Shown here: in pieces, positions 1 to 6,337 of the stretch
Layout: each line of letters starts with the position of its first letter
How positions within the stretch are numbered: the stretch's first letter is position 1
Notes under the pieces: model-generated
The model's database searches: none
What the model saw: the letters and a program-made list of their open reading frames with translations, nothing else
What the model was told of the DNA's origin: nothing
Made by a program: the position numbers and the translations under genes
NCBI GenBank assembly: GCA_030620695.1
Contig: JAUXEA010000004.1
Span: forward strand, 1-15,715
DNA: 15,715 nucleotides
Direction of reading: 5' to 3'
Origin: Candidatus Aenigmatarchaeota archaeon
Lineage (GTDB): Archaea > Aenigmatarchaeota > Aenigmatarchaeia > QMZS01

Positions 1-2
1 TA

Positions 3-521
3 CTCTTGTTTGTGGGTAGAATGGGTTTTGAGAAGAAGATTAATATATTATTAGAATCTATGAACTACCTTGAAAACGAAAATGTATTCCTTGTTTTGGT
101 TGGTTCTGGACCATACTTAAAAAAATATAAAAAACTTGCAAAAAAACTTAAATTAAAAAATGTAAAATTTTTGGGATATATCAAAGATGAAGTTTTATAT
201 TCCCTTTATCTTAATACAGACCTTTTTATTTCCCCTTCTGATACAGAAACCCAAGGTATAACCTTTCTTGAAGCAATGAGTATGGGATTGCCTGTGATAG
301 GCATAAATAGATATGGCACAAAGGAAATAATATGCGATGGTTTTAATGGTTTTCTGGCAGAGCCAAAAAATCCTGTGGATTTAGCCATAAAAATTGTAAA
401 GTTGACTAGTAATGAAAACTTAATTAAAAAATTTTCAAAAAACAGCAAAAAAATTGTAAAACAATATTCTATAAAAAATACAGGAAAAAAATTACTTGAA
501 TTATACAAAAAATTATCTTAG
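3..521 (+). CDS. GT4-family glycosyltransferase, C-terminal part (cut by left edge)
   Basis: This is the C-terminal Rossmann half of a GT-B fold glycosyltransferase of family GT4, which transfers a sugar from an activated (usually nucleotide-linked) donor to a lipid- or protein-linked glycan at the cytoplasmic membrane. The visible protein begins LLFVGRMGFEKKINILLES, the usual start of the donor-binding domain, and contains the E-x7-E donor-binding motif (ETQGITFLE, from about base 246) followed by AMSMGLPVIG. Only about 172 residues are present; family members are usually 350-400, so the acceptor domain lies outside the window and the TTG at base 6 is not a true start. It converges on the GT2 gene with 16 nt between the stops. 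Donor and acceptor sugars cannot be read from sequence. The family call is secure. Confidence 0.9.
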   Translation, partial: LLFVGRMGFEKKINILLESMNYLENENVFLVLVGSGPYLKKYKKLAKKLKLKNVKFLGYIKDEVLYSLYLNTDLFISPSDTETQGITFLEAMSMGLPVIGINRYGTKEIICDGFNGFLAEPKNPVDLAIKIVKLTSNENLIKKFSKNSKKIVKQYSIKNTGKKLLELYKKLS

Positions 522-537
522 TAAATTCATAAATCAT

Positions 538-1254
538 TTAGATTGTTTTATTGTAATCTTGTTTGGCATAGGAATCGCAGGTCTTGATATTTCTTCCTGA
601 CAATAACAAAATATTGCCTTTCATCCAAGTCGTTATTGTATTTAGGTATCCATTTTTTTCCATGCGTCTTGCTGAAAACTTGACAAAAATTTTTTTGTCA
701 TATTTTATTTTTCCTATCTTATTTAATCTAAACCCCAAATCAACATCATCTGAATGAGGAAGATTTCTATATCCACCTACTTCCAGAAAATTCTTTTTTC
801 TGAATGAAGAATTAGTTCCCCCTAAACAATAAATACCAAAATATGAAAACAGTTTTATTATATTTCTAATAACCAAAAATATTATCTGTGCTTTTAGACT
901 CTTTTCAATGGGTCCATCAGAGCCACATACTACAATTACTTTATTATTCTCAAAATTTTTTATAATTCTCTCAAACCAGTCTTCTGGAACAATGCAATCA
1001 GCATCTGTTGTTGCAATTAAATCATATTTTGAAACACTAACACCATCATTCCTTGCCCCACCAACACCCTTGCTTTTTTGCTGAATCACTTTGTCCGCAT
1101 ATTTTTTGGCAATTTTTACTGTTTTATCCCTGCTTTGCCCGTCAACAACTATAATTTCGTATTCTTCTCTTGGCAAACTTTGATTTAACAGGGATTTAAG
1201 ACAGTTCCCAATATTTTTTTCTTCATTGTAAGTCGGGATTATTACTGATATCAT
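538..1254 (-). CDS. GT2-family (GT-A fold) glycosyltransferase
   Basis: A 238-residue GT-A glycosyltransferase of family GT2, predicted to build surface glycans from a nucleotide-sugar at the inner face of the membrane. The N-terminus ISVIIPTYNEEKNIGNCL is the family signature, VVDGQSRDKT holds the nucleotide-binding Asp near residue 38, and the metal-binding DxD is D84-A-D86 in TTDADC. A later acidic motif SDDVDLGFRL (about 168-177) resembles the catalytic ED/DD region of processive-like GT2 enzymes. A hydrophobic stretch (about 122-145) may lie against the membrane, but there is no multi-span C-terminal domain. It starts 8 nt after the stop of the FAD enzyme upstream, so the two are probably co-transcribed. 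Substrate unknown. Confidence 0.9.
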   Translation of the reverse strand: MISVIIPTYNEEKNIGNCLKSLLNQSLPREEYEIIVVDGQSRDKTVKIAKKYADKVIQQKSKGVGGARNDGVSVSKYDLIATTDADCIVPEDWFERIIKNFENNKVIVVCGSDGPIEKSLKAQIIFLVIRNIIKLFSYFGIYCLGGTNSSFRKKNFLEVGGYRNLPHSDDVDLGFRLNKIGKIKYDKKIFVKFSARRMEKNGYLNTITTWMKGNILLLSGRNIKTCDSYAKQDYNKTI

Positions 1255-1262
1255 AATACTTA

Positions 1263-2573
1263 CTAACTAAAATTATTTTTAATATAATCCCCTGCTGATT
1301 TTATACAAGCATCCATATTCAGATATTTAAATTCTGAAAATCTTCCACATAATCCAATACCCAAATCTTTGAAAAAATTATAAATTATTTGTATGTTTTT
1401 TTCGTAGTTCAAATCATAAACAACATAAGCATATTTTATTCTTTTTATTTCCGTAAAACAAATTTCTTTTTTATCAATTAAACCAAGTCCGGACAAATCT
1501 CTTATTGTCCTTTCAATAATTTCTACATCAGACATTTTGTCAATGTTATCTCCCTGATTGTAGGTAATTTCGGAAAGCACAGAGGAACAACCATCCGGAG
1601 AGTTTTCCGGAGCATAATTTGATGGAAAACTTACTCTATGTGTTAAAACCTTTTCATCGGGAATATACAACCACGATAAATTATTTAGTTTTGGATTTCT
1701 TAAACCAAGCATTACAGTAATGAGGGAATTGTATTTTAAATTATTTATTGCATTTCTCACTTTTTCAGGAATTTCAAGATAATCTGCCAGTGAAAAAAGA
1801 GGTATTGTGGAAATAATTTTTTCACATTCCAAATTTCCTTTACTCGTTGAAACGACCCATTTATCTTGTTTTTTACATATTTTTTTAATTTCACAACCTT
1901 TCAAAATACTATTTTTTTGATTATCTTCTAACCGACTTGTAATTTCCTGAATACCGCCGGAGAGGGGGTAGTAAAAATATAATTGGTGGGTGTAACCTTC
2001 AGTATTTATCCCAAGGGAGGATTTGATTATATCTTCCATTGGTGGTTGTGGAACTCTGGATACCCATTCCAGGCTCATATCTTTTGGCTCAAATTTCCAA
2101 ATCTTTTTGTTGTAAGGTAACAAGTATTTTTCTGTAATTCCTTTTCCAAAATTATAATACATCCATTCTTCAAAATTTTTTGGTTTGTCCAATTTTTTAA
2201 GTTCCCGTGCAAAATGTGTTTTAATAAAATAATTTAAACACACAAAGTTTTCTTCTAATGGTAAATCTGCGAGTCCGTTCTCAAAGGGATATTTAACAAA
2301 CCGGCCTTTATACAAAATTTTTGTATTTCGTCTGTTTTTTATTTTGTTATTTCCTAAAATACCTGTTATAAATTTCAATGTTTTTTGGTCCCTGGAAAAT
2401 ATTATATGGGAACCCCCAATATCAAAAGTGAATCCTTTCTTTTTTATGGATTTCATCAGTCCCCCGCAAACAGGTTCTTTCTCTAAGATAAGATAATCTT
2501 CTTTTTCCCTGTTTAGGAAATATCCCAAAGTTAATCCACTCAGCCCGCCACCAAGAATTATTATTTTTGGCAT
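1263..2573 (-). CDS. UDP-galactopyranose mutase-like / amine-oxidase-type FAD enzyme
   Basis: A 436-residue flavoprotein. The start PKIIILGGGLSGLTLGYFL contains the GxGxxG dinucleotide-binding loop of FAD-dependent amine oxidase/protoporphyrinogen oxidase-like folds, followed by an acidic strand end (ILEKE) and GG motif. Segments such as GGSHIIF, GRFVKYPFENGLADLP and FGKGITEKYLLPYNKKIW resemble the UDP-galactopyranose mutase branch, which interconverts six- and five-membered ring sugars for surface glycans; the context next to two glycosyltransferases supports a sugar role over haem synthesis. A TTG four codons upstream (2585) could extend the frame, but the ATG at 2573 puts the FAD-binding strand directly at the N-terminus, as is usual. 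The exact reaction is inferred, and a protoporphyrinogen oxidase-like paralogue of another function is possible. Confidence 0.8.
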   Translation of the reverse strand: MPKIIILGGGLSGLTLGYFLNREKEDYLILEKEPVCGGLMKSIKKKGFTFDIGGSHIIFSRDQKTLKFITGILGNNKIKNRRNTKILYKGRFVKYPFENGLADLPLEENFVCLNYFIKTHFARELKKLDKPKNFEEWMYYNFGKGITEKYLLPYNKKIWKFEPKDMSLEWVSRVPQPPMEDIIKSSLGINTEGYTHQLYFYYPLSGGIQEITSRLEDNQKNSILKGCEIKKICKKQDKWVVSTSKGNLECEKIISTIPLFSLADYLEIPEKVRNAINNLKYNSLITVMLGLRNPKLNNLSWLYIPDEKVLTHRVSFPSNYAPENSPDGCSSVLSEITYNQGDNIDKMSDVEIIERTIRDLSGLGLIDKKEICFTEIKRIKYAYVVYDLNYEKNIQIIYNFFKDLGIGLCGRFSEFKYLNMDACIKSAGDYIKNNFS

Positions 2574-2615
2574 AAATAATATCAAAGATGGTTAGTAAGG
2601 CTTACAATAATAGTC

Positions 2616-3167
2616 TTATCCAACACTAAATGAAACCAAATTTTCTAATTTCTCATTTTTCTCTTTTGTTAGAAAACCAATTTTCTCTTTAAAAATCAGG
2701 CATTTATTTTTTCCTTCAATATACAAAGAAAAATATTTTCTGTTTTTGTAAATTCCTGCATTTATATTTTCCAACTCCAAAAGTTTTTTTAACTGCTCTA
2801 ACTGCTCTTTTTTTCCGGAAATTTTTATAATTCTGTTTTTAACAGAAACAGAACTTTTTCCTTCAAAATATCCTCTTAAAAAAGAAATTCTTTTTTCAGT
2901 ATTGTTAAGCAAACCAACAGGCAATTCTTTTTTGTCTATTTTGGATTCTAACCCAATATTTTTTTTAAATTTATCTCCTAAATTTTTGTTGATTAGTAAA
3001 ACTGTAAAAGAATTATTTGTTTTTGTCATCTTGGGTTTTCCAATTCTTTTACTTAACTCAAAAAAAAGAGTAGCAAGTTCCTGCCTCTTTGTCTGTAATT
3101 CAAACTTATTTTTTGATTTTACTGAACCACAGGAGTAAAACAAACCGAGAAGCAGGAAATCCTTCAT
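2616..3167 (-). CDS. Stand-alone two-repeat LAGLIDADG-fold protein, catalytic residues lost
   Basis: This 183-residue protein shows two tandem LAGLIDADG repeats. Repeat 1 starts LLGLFYSCGSV (residues 6-16) and repeat 2 starts FLRGYFEGKSSV (96-107); the second is followed by the usual pattern of strands and helix ending in KIGFLTKEKNEKLENL. In active homing endonucleases the eighth motif position is an Asp or Glu that binds the metal. Here it is C13 in repeat 1 and K104 in repeat 2, so DNA cleavage is unlikely. It is not inside an intron or intein: flanking genes look intact. It is basic (many Lys) and may bind DNA as a domesticated regulator, as the bacterial LAGLIDADG-fold protein WhiA does. 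It sits 42 nt upstream of the FAD enzyme on the same strand. Fold call good, function unknown. Confidence 0.75.
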   Translation of the reverse strand: MKDFLLLGLFYSCGSVKSKNKFELQTKRQELATLFFELSKRIGKPKMTKTNNSFTVLLINKNLGDKFKKNIGLESKIDKKELPVGLLNNTEKRISFLRGYFEGKSSVSVKNRIIKISGKKEQLEQLKKLLELENINAGIYKNRKYFSLYIEGKNKCLIFKEKIGFLTKEKNEKLENLVSFSVG

Positions 3168-3293
3168 AATTAAACTTTTTATTGGATAAATAAATTAAAT
3201 GCTCATCGTTCCGATGGCACCCATTCTGCTTCGCAGAATCAGGAAGGCTTAAGCCAAAACAGAGAAGTTAATTATATATAAAAGAGTAATTTT
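3168..3293. promoter_or_regulatory. Divergent promoter region with repeat copy A
   Basis: Spacer between the LAGLIDADG-like gene (minus) and the charged coiled-coil gene (plus). It holds repeat copy A (3204-3255) and, for the plus gene, a TATA-like TATATATAAAAG at 3273-3284. That tract lies closer to the ATG (about 17 nt from its centre) than the usual archaeal TATA-to-start distance of about 26 nt, so either the neighbouring AATTATA is the functional box or the transcript starts just inside the annotated gene. Confidence 0.4.
3204..3255 (+). repeat. Double-hairpin repeat, copy A (intergenic)
   Basis: Hairpin 1 is CATCG-ttc-CGATG (5 bp), then the box GCACCC, then hairpin 2 ATTCTGC-ttc-GCAGAAT (7 bp), then AGGAAGGCTTAAGCC, whose last ten bases form a perfect palindrome. 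The architecture is shared with copies B, C and D in this window, with different stem sequences that still pair. Confidence 0.8.
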
Positions 3294-4274
3294 ATGGAAG
3301 ATAAATTTGTTAGGGAATTGAAAGAAGGAGCAGTTAGAAAAAGACTGCCAAAAGCAGAAGATTTAGGTTCTGCTGACTACAGTTCCTTTAGAACAGAAGA
3401 AAATAGAGAAGTTGATGATAAAGCCCCTATTGAAAGAGAGGATACACCATACCCAGAAGAAGTAGATAATAACTTAAATATTGAAAAAGAGTATATGGAT
3501 CCAGAAAAAGAAGATACCCGACCTTCGCCCCCCCCATTTTCACATACTGAAAAAGAAGACACTCGTCGTTCCGAAAGTGCCCCTTTTTTGCTTCGCAAAA
3601 AAGAAGGAACATCCAAAAAAGATTTGTCAAACAAAGTTTTGCAGTTGCACAAGGGAAGAAAAACAGTGGACGAAATTTATAATATTTTGAAAAATCAGGG
3701 GTACTCATATCAGGAAATAGAAGAAGCAATGTACACTTTAGTTAAGGAAGGAAATCAGTCTATAGAGAGTGGAGGGGAGCCTGCGGAAGATACTATGAGA
3801 AAAGAGCATTTAGAGGGAACTATAAAAAAGGGACCTGGTGAGGAGACCCCGACAACTGAACAGGAAAGAGCACTACCAGAGATTGAAAATGAAAAATCAT
3901 TTGCAAAGCAAACACCTGTTTTGACCAGTGAATTTGCACCTTTATTTGTGAAAATAGATAAATACAATGAAACAATTGAAACTCTCGGGAATCTAAAAAA
4001 CTATCTTGTGGGAATGTCTAAACTGTTCGGGTTGGCAAATGAACTGGAGAGAATCAGGGCAAGCAATATTTCTGCCCTGAACAAGATGTACAACAGGACA
4101 ACTGAAACAGCAGCGAAATTGTATAGTGGTTTGTTAAAACCAAAAGGAATGAAAATAGAAGGTGCCGGAGAGAGTCAGGCTGAGATTGGCAAATTAGATA
4201 GCGTTATTTCAGATTTGAACAAAGAACTTTCAATTTTGAGGGATGAAATTGACAAAATAAAGAGCGTGGAGTAG
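3294..4274 (+). CDS. Charged coiled-coil protein of unknown function carrying a repeat insertion
   Basis: I do not recognise a named family in this 326-residue protein. Residues 1-110 are low-complexity, charged and probably disordered. Residues 115-155 (KVLQLHKGRKTVDEIYNILKNQGYSYQEIEEAMYTLV, in part) look like a small helical or winged-helix-like unit. After a second acidic linker, residues 214-326 form a predicted alpha-helical coiled coil (APLFVKIDKYNETIETL, then ELERIRASN, then a C-terminal heptad-rich stretch). No signal peptide or membrane span is visible. Copy C of the double-hairpin repeat is read in frame as residues 91-106 (RRSESAPFLLRKKEGT), and a preceding stretch also beginning EKEDTR suggests a local duplication. 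Its stop is directly followed by the dimethyltransferase gene, so they are likely co-transcribed. Function unknown; a structural or adaptor role is only a guess. Confidence 0.85.
   Translation: MEDKFVRELKEGAVRKRLPKAEDLGSADYSSFRTEENREVDDKAPIEREDTPYPEEVDNNLNIEKEYMDPEKEDTRPSPPPFSHTEKEDTRRSESAPFLLRKKEGTSKKDLSNKVLQLHKGRKTVDEIYNILKNQGYSYQEIEEAMYTLVKEGNQSIESGGEPAEDTMRKEHLEGTIKKGPGEETPTTEQERALPEIENEKSFAKQTPVLTSEFAPLFVKIDKYNETIETLGNLKNYLVGMSKLFGLANELERIRASNISALNKMYNRTTETAAKLYSGLLKPKGMKIEGAGESQAEIGKLDSVISDLNKELSILRDEIDKIKSVE
3564..3610 (+). repeat. Double-hairpin repeat, copy C (inside a coding sequence)
   Basis: Aligned with copy A: degenerate hairpin 1 (TCG-ttc-CGA, 3 bp left), box GTGCC, hairpin 2 CTTTTTTGC-ttc-GCAAAAAAG (9 bp), then AAGGAAC in place of AGGAAGGC. 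It keeps the reading frame and encodes residues 91-106 of the charged coiled-coil protein. A possible further degenerate copy lies just before it (about 3515-3555). Confidence 0.75.
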
Positions 4275-4283
4275 TTGACAGAT

Positions 4284-5018
4284 ATGGAATTAGACCAGCA
4301 CTTTGTCATAGACAGAAAAGTTTTGCTGAGAATTGTAGAGTTAGCAAAAATCCAGAAAGATGAGGTTATTCTGGAAATTGGTGCGGGAACAGGCAATTTA
4401 ACAAAACTGCTTGTTAAAAAAGCAAAAAAACTTTATGCAATTGAAAAAGACAAAAATTTATTTTCAGAATTGAAAAAGATAAGTAATAAGAATCTAAAAC
4501 TAATCCCTGGAGATGCCCTGAAAGTCCAGTTTCCTGATTTTGATAAACTTGTGGCAAATCTGCCTTATTCTATTTCTGAGCCGTTAATTCAGCGTCTAAT
4601 CTATGAAGATTTCAAACTCGCGGTTTTACTGCTCCCGGAGAATTTTGTTAAAATTATTTCAGGAGAAAAAAGAACAAAACTGACAGAGATCACAAAAACT
4701 TTTTTTGAACTTAAATTAGACAGAGATGTTAAACCAGAAAGTTTTTCCCCAAAACCAAGAGTTTTTTCAAGGATAATTGTTCTGATACCAAAAAAACCGC
4801 GAAACGAAAAAGAATTAATCTTCATGGAATTCCTCAAACAAACAGACAAGAAAGCAAAAAATGCTTTGAGAGAAGCAATTATAAAAGGAGGAAACAAGTC
4901 TGGAAAAGAGATTACAAAGAAGGAAGCAAAAAAGTTTTTGAGAAATTTCAAAATAGACAAAAAAGTTGCAAGACTGAATCTGAGAGAACTGGAGAAAATA
5001 AAGGAGTTTATAGTTTAA
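4284..5018 (+). CDS. ksgA: rRNA small-subunit adenine dimethyltransferase (KsgA/Dim1)
   Basis: This enzyme uses S-adenosylmethionine to dimethylate the two adjacent adenines in the 3'-terminal hairpin loop of 16S rRNA, a late step in small-subunit maturation in the cytoplasm. The N-terminus MELDQHFVID matches the family's GQHFLxD start; the SAM-binding loop is EIGAGTGNLT (residues 31-40); the adenosine-binding acid is in EKD near 54-56; GDAL is at about 76-79; and the catalytic NLPY motif is at about 92-95. The C-terminal helical domain is present. The length of 244 residues is slightly below the usual 260-280. The ATG at 4284 is preferred over the TTG at 4275 because it gives the canonical short N-terminus; the TTG would add only three residues. 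It follows the coiled-coil gene with almost no gap. Confidence 0.93.
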   Translation: MELDQHFVIDRKVLLRIVELAKIQKDEVILEIGAGTGNLTKLLVKKAKKLYAIEKDKNLFSELKKISNKNLKLIPGDALKVQFPDFDKLVANLPYSISEPLIQRLIYEDFKLAVLLLPENFVKIISGEKRTKLTEITKTFFELKLDRDVKPESFSPKPRVFSRIIVLIPKKPRNEKELIFMEFLKQTDKKAKNALREAIIKGGNKSGKEITKKEAKKFLRNFKIDKKVARLNLRELEKIKEFIV

Positions 5019-5053
5019 ATTTTTAATTTATTGTTTTGTTAACCAATTTTTTT
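5019..5053 (+). terminator. T-rich transcription termination tract after ksgA
   Basis: Directly downstream of the ksgA stop are repeated T runs (TTTTT, TTTATTGTTTTG, then seven T at 5047-5053). Archaeal RNA polymerase terminates at such tracts without needing a hairpin. The tract abuts repeat copy B, whose hairpins could contribute. Confidence 0.4.
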
Positions 5054-5113
5054 GGCTTAAGCCTTCCTACTTTTTTGCAGAGCAAAAAAGAGGCACCATT
5101 TTCAGAGAAAATG
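5054..5113 (-). repeat. Double-hairpin repeat, copy B (intergenic, minus orientation)
   Basis: Read on the minus strand: hairpin 1 CATTTTC-tct-GAAAATG (7 bp), box GTGCC, hairpin 2 CTTTTTTGC-tct-GCAAAAAAG (9 bp), then TAGGAAGGCTTAAGCC. Stems differ from copy A at most positions yet pair perfectly, while the central box and the AGGAAGGCTTAAGCC tail are conserved. It lies between ksgA and rpl30. Confidence 0.8.
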
Positions 5114-5135
5114 AGTGTTTAACCAATTTAATAAA

Positions 5136-5149
5136 TAAAAGGCTTAATT
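5136..5149 (+). promoter_or_regulatory. Start-proximal box TAAAAGGCTTAATT before rpl30
   Basis: This 14-base box touches the ATG of rpl30. Nearly the same box precedes the membrane-anchored regulator (7746-7758) and the CCA enzyme (14606-14619, minus). It may be a promoter-proximal element next to a leaderless start; the TATA-like TTTAATAAAT lies just upstream at 5127-5136. Confidence 0.45.
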
Positions 5150-5527
5150 ATGGAAAAAATTGCTGCAATCAGGCTCAGAGGAAAATGGAACATCAGAAAA
5201 GAGATAGAGGATACCCTAACTTTGCTTGGAGTAAAGAGAAAAAATAATTGTGTTGTTCTGGAGAATAACAAATACAATTTGGGAATGCTAAAAAAAGCAA
5301 AAGATTATATAACTTACGGAGAAATAAAAGAGGAAACTTTAAAAAAATTAATTGAAAAAAAGAAGCCCACAAAACAAACAGAGAAGAAAGCAATATTCAG
5401 TCTCCCAAATCCAAAAAAAGGATTCAAAAGCATAAAAAAAGGTTTTAATCAGGGAGGAGATTTAGGGTACAGGGGAGAAAAAATAAATGAACTGATTGAA
5501 AGAATTATTGAGAATATTTCTCTCTAA
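5150..5527 (+). CDS. rpl30: Large-subunit ribosomal protein uL30, archaeal type, shortened
   Basis: A 125-residue uL30 (archaeal L30, eukaryotic L7 counterpart), a component of the large ribosomal subunit. Family features in order: IAAIRLRGKWNIRKEIEDTL (4-23), the RKNNCVVLE strand, YNLGMLKKAKDYITYGEI (43-60), then SLPNPKKGFKSIKKGF and GGDLGYRGEKINELIERII near the C-terminus. Archaeal members are usually about 150 residues; the segment between the GEI strand and the PKKGF loop is much shorter here (about 30 residues missing). The gene stands alone between ksgA and a minus-strand gene and not beside secY and rpl15 as in the common spc-type cluster. Its last 23 nt overlap the 3' end of the convergent gene. 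Its start is set by the TTATG context and the box at 5136-5149. Confidence 0.93.
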   Translation: MEKIAAIRLRGKWNIRKEIEDTLTLLGVKRKNNCVVLENNKYNLGMLKKAKDYITYGEIKEETLKKLIEKKKPTKQTEKKAIFSLPNPKKGFKSIKKGFNQGGDLGYRGEKINELIERIIENISL

Positions 5528-6206
5528 CAACAACATTATCCAATTCTATTATAAAATTTTTAAGGAATATTTTTTCTTCATTTGTTAGGTTATGAGAATA
5601 CCAATTACAGGGCTGTGTTTCATCAATTCTTTTATAATCTTTATGACCTTGAATGTGCAAGATATTTTCTGTTTTAAGTCCATATTCTTTCATTAACTCA
5701 TCAGGAAAGGAAATTTCTGCGGTACATAATAATGTCTGTCTGGAACCAGCGTTTTTGTAAATGCTAAGAGACTCTCCTGAACCGAACGCAATTTTATTAT
5801 TGTATACGCTTAAAGGTCCAACAAACGGAACATCCCGAATTGTTATTCCAGCCTCTGTTCTTGCAGCCACACCATATTTTATTTTTCCTTCAGAATCTCT
5901 TGATACATTTTCTGATTCTTCTCCCAATACCACATCAAATCTATCAGTAGCCTTTTCTTTAACATCTTTTAAATCCAAAACTGTATTTTCCAAGGCTTCA
6001 TTAACTAAAAGCACTGAACCAAGATATACACCTTCTTTAACACCATCCGGCAGAGGAAGTACTAAATCTAAGTTTATTTCATTTTCAACAATACTTCCAT
6101 GAATCGGGGGTATTTGAGGGTTGACATAGTAATCACCACCCCACACAGGAGCTAATACCGGAAATTGTTCTCTTTTCAACATTAGTTTCTCTAAATTTTT
6201 GGACAT
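5505..6206 (-). CDS. Hypothetical beta-rich soluble protein
   Basis: I do not recognise this 233-residue protein. It has no signal peptide, membrane span or metal-ligand cluster. Alternating strand-like segments separated by Gly/Pro turns (for example FPVLAPVWGGDYYVNPQIPP near the N-terminus and EAGITIRDVPFVGPLSVYNN near the middle) suggest a mostly beta fold; the C-terminus (LTNEEKIFLKNFIIELDNVV) is helix-like. The PPIHG and HIQGHKDYKR stretches carry the only histidines likely to be functional. The ATG at 6206 is preferred over a GTG three codons upstream because GGTG sits just before it as a weak ribosome-binding site. It lies downstream of ftsZ on the same strand with a 131-nt gap, so it is probably a separate transcript. 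Codon and base composition resemble its neighbours, supporting a real gene. Confidence 0.75.
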   Translation of the reverse strand: MSKNLEKLMLKREQFPVLAPVWGGDYYVNPQIPPIHGSIVENEINLDLVLPLPDGVKEGVYLGSVLLVNEALENTVLDLKDVKEKATDRFDVVLGEESENVSRDSEGKIKYGVAARTEAGITIRDVPFVGPLSVYNNKIAFGSGESLSIYKNAGSRQTLLCTAEISFPDELMKEYGLKTENILHIQGHKDYKRIDETQPCNWYSHNLTNEEKIFLKNFIIELDNVVVREKYSQ

Positions 6207-6337
6207 CTTCACCACAATATAATAATATTTAAAACTATTTAAATGATTGAATATAGGCTTTTATTCTACCTCTACTCTAAACTTCCTAAACAACTCTTCA
6301 GGTTATCTTACACTCTCATAATTTAGAATCCTCTAAT

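Noticed and set aside
6..521. TTG at base 6 as the start of a complete 171-residue glycosyltransferase
   Set aside because: The frame is open to the window edge and the domain begins in the middle of the GT-B fold, so this is a 5'-truncated gene.
2574..2585. TTG start extending the FAD enzyme by four residues
   Set aside because: The ATG at 2573 places the FAD-binding strand at the N-terminus as usual; the extension adds nothing recognisable.
3564..3610. Hairpin 2 of copy C as an intrinsic terminator
   Set aside because: It lies in the middle of an open coding frame, and archaeal termination does not depend on such hairpins.
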